A stretch of 64,000 nt of DNA from UBA1563 sp041671545 (GTDB taxonomy: Bacteria > Bacteroidota > Ignavibacteria > Ignavibacteriales > Ignavibacteriaceae), in NCBI GenBank assembly GCA_041671545.1, contig JBAZBI010000001.1:310001-374000 (forward strand), written 5' to 3'. Within the stretch, counting starts at the first letter, position 1, and every line of letters starts with the position of its first letter. Shown piece by piece: positions 44,619 to 53,437 of the stretch. The notes beneath the pieces were generated by a model. It did no database searches, was not told the origin of the DNA, and was given only the letters and a program-made list of their open reading frames with translations. Position numbers and translations under genes: made by a program.

Positions 44619-45146
44619 ATGCCACGACTATTCATCATATTCATATTAACGTTTACATTTATCAAAATGAACGGACAGACATTTCATAGCTGCAATTGTG
44701 AAGCATTAATTAACACTGATTATAAAGGTGAAATAATTGTCTATGACAAGCCAAATGGAAAGCCAATAAAAAAACTAAAAAACGATTTAAAAGAAGAAAA
44801 TTATTTAATTCTAACAATTGACAACGACTCGTTGGGTTATTTTCATGTTGATATATCTTATACAATGACAGAAAGCAGCAATGTTGTAGGCTGGGTGAGA
44901 AAATCAAAAGCCATTGGAACATTTACGAGCAACTACTCTCCGGATGACACGTTATATTTATATTCGGAACCTGACATAAAATCTATAGTTCGTTCTTCAA
45001 TTCCTGAATGGACAAATCAGCTTTATATAATAAAGAAGTGTTTTGAAAAGTGGGTTTATGTGCAAATCAATTATAAAGGTCAATTAAAAGAGGGGTGGTT
45101 GCCATCTGATAGACAATGCGCCAATCCTTATACGACTTGTAACTGA
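44619..45146 (+). CDS. Exported SH3-like domain protein
   Basis: The 175 residues have a signal peptide (1-19, ending ...KMNGQ) and two SH3-like segments, at ~35-95 (GEIIVYDKPNGKPIKKLKND) and ~105-168 (DTLYLYSEPDIKSIV... WVYVQINYKGQLKEGWLP). A cysteine-bearing tail, CANPYTTCN, closes it. Bacterial SH3 domains bind cell-wall or peptide ligands. It sits 63 nt after an NtrC gene, but a link is not demonstrated. Confidence 0.7.
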   Translation: MPRLFIIFILTFTFIKMNGQTFHSCNCEALINTDYKGEIIVYDKPNGKPIKKLKNDLKEENYLILTIDNDSLGYFHVDISYTMTESSNVVGWVRKSKAIGTFTSNYSPDDTLYLYSEPDIKSIVRSSIPEWTNQLYIIKKCFEKWVYVQINYKGQLKEGWLPSDRQCANPYTTCN

Positions 45147-45313
45147 ATTTGATGATTCTGTAAATCCTTTTCCCTTTCTGTTTAATCTATTGAACAAATT
45201 TGCCTTAATTAGTGTACAGTTTTAAATGCATTCCATTCTACCACCCAATTTTAGCCTATTAACTTAGGCTCGATATTTGCTAAATTTTTGTAAGAAGTAA
45301 AAGGAAGTTTGCC

Positions 45314-46366
45314 ATGAAAAAATATTTTTTACCAATCGCAATTTTAGTCTCCATCTTTTCAATGTATGGATGCTACACTCAGGTCGATTTTCGCGACCGT
45401 CACAGAGACGATTATGAATACTCGCATGACCAAGACCGGAACGATAACTATTCCGAGAACGATTCTCAATCTTACTCCGACGGTGAATCGGATGTTACCA
45501 TAAATAATTATTACGACGGTTATTATCCGGGCTACAGAAGATATTTGTGGCATAACTATTATCCCTCCTTCTCAATTGGTTTTTCCTATGGACCGTATTG
45601 GGATAATTTCTGTTATGATCCATGGTATTATGGATATTACCCGGCTATTCCGGTGATTGCATATTATTCCCCATATTACTACGACAGTTACTATTATGGC
45701 GGTTATTACAACAATTCCTACTGGAATGGCGGCGGATCAATTTATAAAGAAAGAACAAACACAGCCTACCGCTTAAGAAATAATGACGGCGGAAGAGGAA
45801 CTACAACTCTGCGTGATAGAGCAACCCGAAACCTCATCCAAACATCGTTATCAAAAGATAGACAAAGAACCGAAACATTGAAGCGTGATGTAATGGATAG
45901 AACTCGTGAAAGCGTTACCGTACCACGTAATAGAGACATCAACAATACTGGAAGAGACAGAACAACTATTTCAACTGATCGTCCTTCACGCTCTGCTGAA
46001 GTGCAAGATGCCGTAAAGGGAAAGAGAAATTCAGATCAACCGGCGGAAAGAAACCGGGAAATCATTCGAAGAGATAAACCGGCAAGTTCAAATCCTGAGG
46101 AAGTTAGGACAACTAAACCGGATCGAAAAGAATCTGAATCACCTGCTGTTAATACTGACAGAAGAAGACAAGAATCAACTTCTCCAAGCAGAGGGAGCTC
46201 CGGCGAAAGGAAGAAAGAAAGTTATTCTACACCAAGAAAAGAATCTTCGCAGCCAAGATATGAAGCTCCAAGAAGCAGCAACAGCGGATCATCACCAAGA
46301 TCGTCGTCACCTCCTTCTAGAGGAAGTAGTAATAGTGGAAGCGGTTCGAGAGACCGGAGAAGATAA
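45314..46366 (+). CDS. Lipoprotein with Tyr-rich and Ser/Arg-rich low-complexity regions
   Basis: The 350 residues have a lipobox (SMYGC, lipidated Cys at 20). An acidic/Tyr stretch follows at ~30-60, a Tyr/Gly/Pro-rich segment at ~65-145, and a long basic, Ser/Arg/Pro-rich disordered tail at ~150-350. It is the first of three co-directional envelope genes (2-nt gap to the next). The function is unknown. Compositional bias makes homology searches unreliable. Confidence 0.75.
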   Translation: MKKYFLPIAILVSIFSMYGCYTQVDFRDRHRDDYEYSHDQDRNDNYSENDSQSYSDGESDVTINNYYDGYYPGYRRYLWHNYYPSFSIGFSYGPYWDNFCYDPWYYGYYPAIPVIAYYSPYYYDSYYYGGYYNNSYWNGGGSIYKERTNTAYRLRNNDGGRGTTTLRDRATRNLIQTSLSKDRQRTETLKRDVMDRTRESVTVPRNRDINNTGRDRTTISTDRPSRSAEVQDAVKGKRNSDQPAERNREIIRRDKPASSNPEEVRTTKPDRKESESPAVNTDRRRQESTSPSRGSSGERKKESYSTPRKESSQPRYEAPRSSNSGSSPRSSSPPSRGSSNSGSGSRDRRR

Positions 46367-46368
46367 TC

Positions 46369-46854
46369 ATGAAGACAATTAAACTTCTCGCTTTTGTTGC
46401 TCTTTTAATTGGACTTCAAGGTTGTTACACAATTATCTGGACACCGGATATTGATTTTCCGACGAAAGAAACGAGCGATAATTCTGATTCATATTATGAA
46501 GAACCTTATTTGATTCCCTATTATGGAGATCCCTGGTGGTACAGAATTCCTCCACCACCAACTTTTACACCCCTTGTAATAGAAAGAAGTGATGAGGTAA
46601 AAAAATTGAGAAACGGTGGTGAGCCTGGTAGAGGAACTCCGGAAAGACCAGGACAACCCGATGTAGATCGTCCGACATCCCCACCGGTAATTGATACTCC
46701 TCCACCTACGGTTTCTCAACCTGCTACCGGTGAAGATGCTTCGTCTAAAAAAACGGAAAGTACACCGCCGAAAAGAGAAAGAGGAAATTCTTCTAATTCA
46801 CGTGACACAAGAAATAATGACGGAAGCCGGTCTTCCGATACTCCAAGGAGATAA
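46369..46854 (+). CDS. Lipoprotein with Pro-rich tail
   Basis: The 161 residues have a lipobox (GLQGC). As in its upstream neighbour, the mature protein starts CYT. A Tyr/Pro-rich middle (YYGDPWWYRIPPPPTFTP) is followed by a Pro/Arg/Ser-rich disordered tail. It looks like a divergent shorter paralogue of the preceding lipoprotein. It lies 2 nt after that gene and 5 nt before an outer-membrane protein gene, so they may form one envelope complex (inference). Confidence 0.72.
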   Translation: MKTIKLLAFVALLIGLQGCYTIIWTPDIDFPTKETSDNSDSYYEEPYLIPYYGDPWWYRIPPPPTFTPLVIERSDEVKKLRNGGEPGRGTPERPGQPDVDRPTSPPVIDTPPPTVSQPATGEDASSKKTESTPPKRERGNSSNSRDTRNNDGSRSSDTPRR

Positions 46855-46859
46855 TTTAT

Positions 46860-48275
46860 ATGAAATTTATTAAAATATTTTTGCTTACAACTTTTTTATT
46901 AACTGCCGTAACAGAAGCTCAAACAATTGGTGACGCTCTGCGACTTTCTGAAAGTGGACTTGGCGTTGGCGCGAGAGCCTTAGGTATGGGAAATGCTTAT
47001 AGCGCAATCAGCGACGACGGATCGGCGATGTATTTTAATCCTGCCGGTTTAGGATTGATGAAAAGATTAGAGGTAGCCGGTGGATTAGATTACTTCAACT
47101 TCAAGAACGACGCTACATTATTTAATAATAAAACGAATTACTCAAGCAGCGCCACAAACTTTAATCAAATTGGTTTTGTATTCCCCTTCCCTACTTTACG
47201 GGGCAGTTTGGTTTTTGGAATGGCTTACAATAAAACTAAAGACCTTACTTCAGCGTTAAAGTTTGACGGATTTAATATCGGAAATCATTCAATGGTCCAG
47301 TATTTAGCAATAGATGGTCCTGTCCCTTTTGATCTCTATTTAACTGATGATAACGGAGATGTAAGTGTAATAAATGGAAAGTTGAACCAAAGCGGTACTA
47401 CTTTGCAAGAAGGAGGATTAGAGAGTTGGACATTTTCAAGTGCGATGGAAGTCTCTAAAAATTTATACGTAGGCGGCTCGTTAAATGTTAATTCCGGCAC
47501 ATTCAAAAGTAACCGGGAATATTACGAAGATGATACCAAAGGAATTTATGACACCGTTGAAACTGCCCCGGGTAATCCTTCAACAAAAAATTTCATCACT
47601 TTTTATAGAAATGATATTATTGATTGGGAAATAAGTGGCTGGGACTTAAAACTTGGGACAATGTATCAACTTTCAAAATTTGCCCGATTCGGCGCTACTA
47701 TTCAATTCCCCAAAACCTTTACCATTAAAGAGGCTTATGATTTCAATGCCAGCTCTGAATTTGGATCGGTAATTTACGAAAGTACCTATAGCGATAAAGT
47801 TGAATATGATATTACAACTCCATTTGCTTTTACCGGTGCGGTTTCGTTTAATGTAAAAGGATTAATCCTTTCAGCCGAAGCTAACCTTACCGATTACACA
47901 CAAACCAAATTCAGCAACCCAAAGGGAATTTCTGCAACCGATTTAGCAAGTTTAGATAAAGATATGAAAGAATTACTACGTGCAGTTGCAACCCTTAACA
48001 TAGGTATTGAATATACGATTCCCGAAGTCGGCATTCGTGTCCGTGGCGGATTTATTTCTCAACCATCTCCATACAAAGATGATCCATCAGATTTTAATAA
48101 GAAATATCTCACCGGTGGTGTTGGATTTTTAGCAGATGAAACTTTTGCAATTGATGTTGCTTACGCTCACGGTTGGTGGAAAACTTACGGGGATAATTAC
48201 GGAACAAATTTATCAAGAATTTACCAAGACATTTCTAACGATAAAATGTTGGTTACGTTCAGTTATAGATTCTGA
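46860..48275 (+). CDS. FadL/OmpP1-like outer membrane protein
   Basis: The 471 residues have a signal peptide (1-20). The mature N-terminus LSESGLGVGARALGMGNAYSAISDDGSAMYFNPAGLGLM is the typical plug/hatch motif of FadL/OmpP1/PorV-like barrels (NPAGL). Many amphipathic strands follow, ending in an aromatic C-terminus (LVTFSYRF) recognised by the Bam machinery. It probably transports hydrophobic compounds or serves as an envelope component. It is the last gene of the three-gene unit and is followed by a strong terminator. Confidence 0.85.
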   Translation: MKFIKIFLLTTFLLTAVTEAQTIGDALRLSESGLGVGARALGMGNAYSAISDDGSAMYFNPAGLGLMKRLEVAGGLDYFNFKNDATLFNNKTNYSSSATNFNQIGFVFPFPTLRGSLVFGMAYNKTKDLTSALKFDGFNIGNHSMVQYLAIDGPVPFDLYLTDDNGDVSVINGKLNQSGTTLQEGGLESWTFSSAMEVSKNLYVGGSLNVNSGTFKSNREYYEDDTKGIYDTVETAPGNPSTKNFITFYRNDIIDWEISGWDLKLGTMYQLSKFARFGATIQFPKTFTIKEAYDFNASSEFGSVIYESTYSDKVEYDITTPFAFTGAVSFNVKGLILSAEANLTDYTQTKFSNPKGISATDLASLDKDMKELLRAVATLNIGIEYTIPEVGIRVRGGFISQPSPYKDDPSDFNKKYLTGGVGFLADETFAIDVAYAHGWWKTYGDNYGTNLSRIYQDISNDKMLVTFSYRF

Positions 48276-48298
48276 TAAATTTTAAGTTAATAAAAAAA

Positions 48299-48324
48299 GC
48301 GTCACAACTGTGACGCTTTTTTTT
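48299..48324. terminator. Bidirectional terminator between convergent operons
   Basis: GCGTCAC, an AACT loop and GTGACGC, flanked by A7 on the left and T8 on the right, serve the plus-strand OMP gene (ends 48275) and the minus-strand redox/signalling operon (ends 48365). Confidence 0.93.
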
Positions 48325-48364
48325 GAACTGTTTGCTTATTTACGCCTTACCCAGTTCCCCGCAC

Positions 48365-49528
48365 TTATCTTCTAAAAAATTCAGCAACTATTTTTTCCCA
48401 ATTTACATCAGTGAGTTTTTCAAGTTGTCCGATATAAAGTTGACTTTCTTCAACATACTCCCCTTCTTTCTTTTCAGTTTTAACAAGTTCTTTCATCATA
48501 ACATTGAAACGATCAATATCCTCTTGGTAGAATGATACTGCCGATTTTCCAATCTGAAGTTCTTTAATTTCGTTGTCAAGATTTTCAGCATCGAGAGCGC
48601 AAACCCAATTTCTTTCGTATGGAGTAATTGTTAACGCTGAAAGATTTTGTTCTAAAAGTGTATTTATCTTCGAGACTTTTCCACTTACGGGAGAAAGAAA
48701 ACTAACACTCCGGGTTCCTTGTTTAACGGTAAACAACGGTTGACCTGCTTTAACATTCATTCCAAGATTCGGAAGTTCAATCGCTTCGATCTTTCCAATT
48801 AATTTGTTAGCGAAATCATCGATACCAACTTTTGCGATTCCTTCCTGGTTCATGCTAACCCAAGTATGATTTTTAGCGATAAAGACACCACCGGGAATTG
48901 AGAACTCACCTCTCGTAAAATCATCTGACGCCGGTAAGTGCGTAATATGTACTTTCGGCTTCAATTGTTTCTGGATCTTGTCCTGACGTTTGATCAAAGA
49001 TTTTTTAACGAAAGCTAATAATTCATCTTCGGTAAAAGGTTTCTGAACATAATCCATCGCACCGTATTTCATCGTTTCAACAGCGGTTTCAACTGAAGCA
49101 TAACCGGTGATAATAATTACATCAATATCGGGACGCAGGTGTTTTACCGATTTCGTTACTTCAACACCATCCATCAGAGGCATTTTAAGATCGGTAAAAA
49201 GAAAATCATAATGATGTTTTTGAATAAGTCCGAGCGCTTCTTGTCCGGTCTCAACAGTATCAACTGAATATCCATCAAGGACAAGAATTTTTCTAAAGCT
49301 TCCCAGGATGACTTCTTCATCGTCAACACAAAGAATTTTCGCTTTTGGATTTGCAACTTCGGCGCGCTTTAAAGTCTTCGCTTCGTTGGTGAAATCTAAT
49401 TTTAGACTTTCCTGCAAAACGAGTTCGCGTTCCTTCTTCAATTTTTGTTCGGTTAAACGCTTCCCGAACATGCGGATCAAAATATCCGCAATGATGAAGA
49501 TTACGACTGCAAGTATTAATAATGGCAT
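48365..49528 (-). CDS. Membrane-anchored response regulator fused to a GcvH-like domain
   Basis: The 387 residues have an N-terminal transmembrane helix (~3-21), a receiver domain (~63-180; DD 69-70, D113, K163) and a glycine-cleavage-H-like domain (~213-325) with HTWVSMNQEGIAKVGIDDFA and LSPVSGKVSKIN. The position of the lipoyl lysine (seven residues before SPVSG) is T272, so lipoylation is not expected. A helical tail follows. It is the last gene of the minus operon, after another receiver-GcvH fusion (47-nt gap). A response regulator tethered to the membrane with a carrier-type output domain is unusual; the output is unknown. Confidence 0.85.
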   Translation of the reverse strand: MPLLILAVVIFIIADILIRMFGKRLTEQKLKKERELVLQESLKLDFTNEAKTLKRAEVANPKAKILCVDDEEVILGSFRKILVLDGYSVDTVETGQEALGLIQKHHYDFLFTDLKMPLMDGVEVTKSVKHLRPDIDVIIITGYASVETAVETMKYGAMDYVQKPFTEDELLAFVKKSLIKRQDKIQKQLKPKVHITHLPASDDFTRGEFSIPGGVFIAKNHTWVSMNQEGIAKVGIDDFANKLIGKIEAIELPNLGMNVKAGQPLFTVKQGTRSVSFLSPVSGKVSKINTLLEQNLSALTITPYERNWVCALDAENLDNEIKELQIGKSAVSFYQEDIDRFNVMMKELVKTEKKEGEYVEESQLYIGQLEKLTDVNWEKIVAEFFRR

Positions 49529-49575
49529 ACTATTTCTCCTCAGAATTTATTGGTATTAGTTTTTTCATAGACACA

Positions 49576-50385
49576 TTAAAGCAGTTCCGAACTGCACATG
49601 ATCAAATGTTTTTTTTCATATTCAATATTTGCCGGAATTATCCGGTAGATCCAACCTTCAAAATATGGGTCTTTCTCAATTAAACTTGGATTCAACTTGA
49701 TGTTTTCATTCACTTCAACAATTCTTCCTGAAATCGGTGAGAGCATTTTATGCGTTCTCTCATCGGTAGAAACGATTGACAGACAACTTATTCCTTGAAT
49801 AATTTCTTCATCGTGTTGTTGTAATTCAATCTCTTTAACAGTCTCAATCGTTTTGAGGAAAAGGTCGCAAACGCCTATCAACACTGAACCATCTCTTTCT
49901 TCGAACATCCAGCTTGCATAACCAAGTCGAAGATATTTTACCGGGCAATTTACATAAAGTAATTCCACATTTTGATTTTGCATCGAAAAAGATTTTTGTC
50001 TGCTTTTTATTTGCTGATACCTGTTTGCTCTAAAAACCGAATTCAACAATTCATCAACAGTAAAAGGTTTTGGAATAAAATCAATCGCTCCCATGTAAAG
50101 TGAATTCACAGCATTCTCAACAGTCGAATATCCTGTGGTCATAATAACAGAACTATCGATACTTCTATTGTGCAGCTCATCTAAAATTTGAAATCCATCG
50201 CCGTCCGGCATCATGATATCGCAAATAATTATTGGGTAATAGTTTTTTGAGATTTTTTCAATTGCCGATTTAACATTTGCAGCCACTTCAACCGAATAAT
50301 TATCTAATGCGCAAATTTTTATTACCGCATCTTCCACTACCGGTTCATCGTCGATCACTAATATGTCTGCGGCGGCGCTCATCAT
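49576..50385 (-). CDS. Response regulator fused to a GcvH-like domain
   Basis: The 269 residues have a receiver (~6-125; D56, K106) followed by a GcvH-like domain (~145-255). The latter has YASWMFEERDGSVLIGVCDLFLKTI and MLSPISGRIVEVNENIKLNP, with E209 at the lipoyl-lysine position. Unlike its downstream paralogue it has no membrane helix. It lies 6 nt after the haem-sensor kinase gene, its likely phosphodonor. No DNA-binding domain is present, so the output is likely protein-protein (inference). Confidence 0.84.
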   Translation of the reverse strand: MMSAAADILVIDDEPVVEDAVIKICALDNYSVEVAANVKSAIEKISKNYYPIIICDIMMPDGDGFQILDELHNRSIDSSVIMTTGYSTVENAVNSLYMGAIDFIPKPFTVDELLNSVFRANRYQQIKSRQKSFSMQNQNVELLYVNCPVKYLRLGYASWMFEERDGSVLIGVCDLFLKTIETVKEIELQQHDEEIIQGISCLSIVSTDERTHKMLSPISGRIVEVNENIKLNPSLIEKDPYFEGWIYRIIPANIEYEKKHLIMCSSELL

Positions 50386-50391
50386 CTCATC

Positions 50392-52260
50392 TTATCTTTG
50401 TTGAGCAAGTGGAAGCCGGATGACAAATGTTGTTCCTTTTCCAACTTCGCTCTCAACTGTTATCGTTCCGTTATGATTATCGATTATTCCCCAAATAACC
50501 GCAAGCCCAAGACCCGTTCCCTTCTGCCCCTTTGTAGAAAAGAAAGGTTCGAAGATTTTTGAAAGATCTTCGTTATTAATTCCTGAACCGGTGTCTGATA
50601 TTTTTATTTCGATGTATTCGCTCAGCCCGGCGGAGTCAACAAATTCCCATCTTTCCCAATTATTTTTTTCTGAAGAACAGACTTCATAAATCCCTTGCCC
50701 GCTTATATCGAATGCAAGAATTGGAGCGCCGCAATCGGGACAATTTCTATCTTGTAGAATTAATGAACTGCTGCAATCGGGACAAACAAATTTTGCATCT
50801 TTCCCGATGGGAAAACCAAGATCAAAATGATTACGGTGTTTTCCATAAACCGGATCAAGATGAATGATCCCCTCATTGTTTTCAGAAATCACTTTTACTT
50901 TTAGTGAAGGGAATCCACCGATCTTAAATTCGTTATCAATAAGGCTATGCCGTTTTGGACAAGTTGCTTTTTTTATTTGTGCAAGTCCGTACGGTGAAAG
51001 AGAAATTTGATGAGTGAGCACCGTTAAGGTTCCGCCGTTTTCACCAATTGCATCAACAGCATTTACAAAAAGATTAATAAACACCTGCTGTATCTGGTTC
51101 GCATCAACCGTAATTTTGGGAAGATATTTATCGACTTCTTTAATCAATTTTACTTTGTTAAGTGAAAGCTGATTTTCAATAACGCTTACTGATCTATCAA
51201 TAATTTCATTGATATCGGCGTTATTTTTTTTAGGTACCGTTTGTCGTGCAAAATCAAGAAGACTTTTCACAATCTCTCGGCAACGCAACGTTTCTCTCAC
51301 TATAACTTTAAGGTCTTCTTGAAATTCTGCATTGTCTTTAGTTCGTTTTAACAGAAAGCTGCTATAAGTTAAAACACCGGTTAAAGGATTATTTATCTCG
51401 TGGGCAACACCTGCCGCCAATCTTCCGAGCGAAGCCATTTTATCAGATTGAAAAAGCTGCATTCTCGCTTCAGAAAGTTTCTTCGTCATATTATTAAACG
51501 AGTGAGCCAACATTCCAATTTCATCTTCACCCATATTTTTAATGGAATAGTTCAGATTGCCCATGCTCACTTGTTTTGTAGCGCCAAGTAAATTGTTTAC
51601 CGGAAGCGAAACCCAGCGCCGCACAAAAAATCCGATAAGCAGACCAACACCAAGAATTGCTACGACTGCGAAGACAACAATCTCCAATTCACTTTTTTGA
51701 ATTGTTTTATCAACGTCAGAAAGTGAAATAGTAACATCCAAAACACCAAGCACTTTCTGGTTTTTCGGATGAGCGTGACATTCAGCTTGCCAACAGGATT
51801 TTTCATTGTAGATCGGAGTAATAATTCCAATTACACGACTGGAATCGGGATGCATTCGGAAAATTCTTGTTCTTTCGGTGATTGATATTTTTTCCAACGG
51901 AGCGTTTGCAGAATGGCAAGCGTAACAACTTTCAGCTTTTTTATCTACCATCCGGTTGATGGTTGTTGAATCTGAAGAATAGATAACTTCGCCAACTTTA
52001 TTGAGAATACGCACATCACGAATCTGCGGCTGTGTGCCTATCGAATTAATAACTTGCTGAATTCTGTCTCTTTGATTCAGCATCATATCAAACCGGGTGC
52101 TTGATATTACCGTCTCGCCAAGTTGATTTGCGTGCCGTTCAACTTCAACCAATAGGCTTTTGCTGTGCGATTGCACATTAAAATATGCAAACACTCCAAT
52201 TATGGTGAGTGACGTAAGCGCAACAGCAAAAATTAAACGGAATCCGATTTTCTGAAACAT
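50392..52260 (-). CDS. Haem-motif sensor histidine kinase with zinc-ribbon insertion
   Basis: The 622 residues have TM1 at 9-27 and an extracytoplasmic sensor (~28-190) with CYACH (112-116) and CWQAECH (156-162, a CX4CH motif), both suited to covalent haem c. TM2 is at ~192-213, then HAMP, HisKA with H287 (AHEINNPL) and the HATPase (N box ~396-405, DTGSG 556-560, GTGLGL 581-586). Between the N and G boxes lies an insertion of ~125 residues carrying C434, CPDC 493-496, CPDC 507-510 and C528, a probable zinc ribbon. It lies 34 nt after the 13-haem cytochrome gene and 6 nt before a receiver-GcvH gene. Confidence 0.88.
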   Translation of the reverse strand: MFQKIGFRLIFAVALTSLTIIGVFAYFNVQSHSKSLLVEVERHANQLGETVISSTRFDMMLNQRDRIQQVINSIGTQPQIRDVRILNKVGEVIYSSDSTTINRMVDKKAESCYACHSANAPLEKISITERTRIFRMHPDSSRVIGIITPIYNEKSCWQAECHAHPKNQKVLGVLDVTISLSDVDKTIQKSELEIVVFAVVAILGVGLLIGFFVRRWVSLPVNNLLGATKQVSMGNLNYSIKNMGEDEIGMLAHSFNNMTKKLSEARMQLFQSDKMASLGRLAAGVAHEINNPLTGVLTYSSFLLKRTKDNAEFQEDLKVIVRETLRCREIVKSLLDFARQTVPKKNNADINEIIDRSVSVIENQLSLNKVKLIKEVDKYLPKITVDANQIQQVFINLFVNAVDAIGENGGTLTVLTHQISLSPYGLAQIKKATCPKRHSLIDNEFKIGGFPSLKVKVISENNEGIIHLDPVYGKHRNHFDLGFPIGKDAKFVCPDCSSSLILQDRNCPDCGAPILAFDISGQGIYEVCSSEKNNWERWEFVDSAGLSEYIEIKISDTGSGINNEDLSKIFEPFFSTKGQKGTGLGLAVIWGIIDNHNGTITVESEVGKGTTFVIRLPLAQQR

Positions 52261-52294
52261 TACTTTAATACATCATTTCAATTTATTCATGAAA

Positions 52295-53437
52295 CTATTT
52301 TCCGCTTACCGTTTTTCCCGGTTTTTGTTTCGGGTAAACAAAATTTTCATGACAATTTGCACAGACCGGCTTAACTGCAAAATTCTTTTCAAGATGACAA
52401 TCTTCACAACCAAGTTGCAAGTGCGTTTCATCTAATTGCAATCCGGTGATAGAATGTTTAAAGTTCTCGCTATTCCAATTCTTGTGACAACTTGTACAAT
52501 TAGTATCACGTTTAGTATAGGGAATTTTTAAACCATGGCATTTTGCACACGACAAATTTACGTGAAACTTATTAAGCGCCCAACCGGTTTTTTTTGCATG
52601 ATCAAATTGCTCTGCCGGTTTGCTGAGATGACAGCTTCCGCATTTATCATCCTTATGACACGTAAAACATTTCTTATGATGTTCACTTAAAGACTTACTG
52701 GTTTTAATAATTTTCAGTTTTTCATCCGAAACATTATTCTTGTCATGGCATTTTAAACATGTTTCATTTTTGTGGCAACCCGCACAATCAATTTTGAATT
52801 TCTTTGTGTGATCATCATGGAAAAATGTTACCATTTTCCCTTTTTCATATTTTGTTTCGAAGACGATTTTTGTTGGTTCAATTAACGCCGGGTGAACCTT
52901 ATTCAATGCTTTTTTGGTTGCCGCATCTTTTTTATAATCTTTCTTCTCACTCTTCAAAGCATGGCATGACGTACAATTCGTACCATGGCTCCATTCACGG
53001 TGACAGGTTATACACTGACGATGATACGCAGCTTCGAGATCAGGTTTGCTGATATCATCTCTGTTACGAGATGTTTGATGGCAATTCTTGCATGGCTGAA
53101 TTGGTCCATCAGTATTGTAATGATGACATGTGCCGCAACCACCGGACATTACCGACATTTGTGCGTGTACCCGGTGTGAAAAAATTACCGGGAAATATTT
53201 TTTTGAAAGTGTTTCCAAACTAACAACATCAACGGTTTTATCAGGTGATTCATAAACCGTCTTCATTTTTTCACGCGGGCAAGGAATTAAACATGGTTGA
53301 TCTTTCGTCGGGACTGCGCACGAGTGACACGTTTTACAATTTAGATCAGATTTTGCGTGATCTTTTTTCAAATTCTGTTGAGCAATAACCACGAATGATA
53401 TAGCAAATAAGAAAAGTAGTACAAATCCTTTTTTCAT
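52295..53437 (-). CDS. 13-haem cytochrome c
   Basis: The 380 residues have a signal peptide (1-19) and thirteen CxxCH motifs: CKTCH, CGTCH, CKNCH, CITCH, CTSCH, CAGCH, CLKCH, CFTCH, CGSCH, CAKCH, CTSCH, CEDCH and CANCH. Spacing and short intervening loops resemble class III/cytochrome c7-type multihaem wires. It is periplasmic and overlaps the NrfD gene by 4 nt, so it should exchange electrons with the NrfD/ferredoxin membrane complex. The terminal partner (soluble or extracellular) is not encoded here. Confidence 0.92.
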   Translation of the reverse strand: MKKGFVLLFLFAISFVVIAQQNLKKDHAKSDLNCKTCHSCAVPTKDQPCLIPCPREKMKTVYESPDKTVDVVSLETLSKKYFPVIFSHRVHAQMSVMSGGCGTCHHYNTDGPIQPCKNCHQTSRNRDDISKPDLEAAYHRQCITCHREWSHGTNCTSCHALKSEKKDYKKDAATKKALNKVHPALIEPTKIVFETKYEKGKMVTFFHDDHTKKFKIDCAGCHKNETCLKCHDKNNVSDEKLKIIKTSKSLSEHHKKCFTCHKDDKCGSCHLSKPAEQFDHAKKTGWALNKFHVNLSCAKCHGLKIPYTKRDTNCTSCHKNWNSENFKHSITGLQLDETHLQLGCEDCHLEKNFAVKPVCANCHENFVYPKQKPGKTVSGK

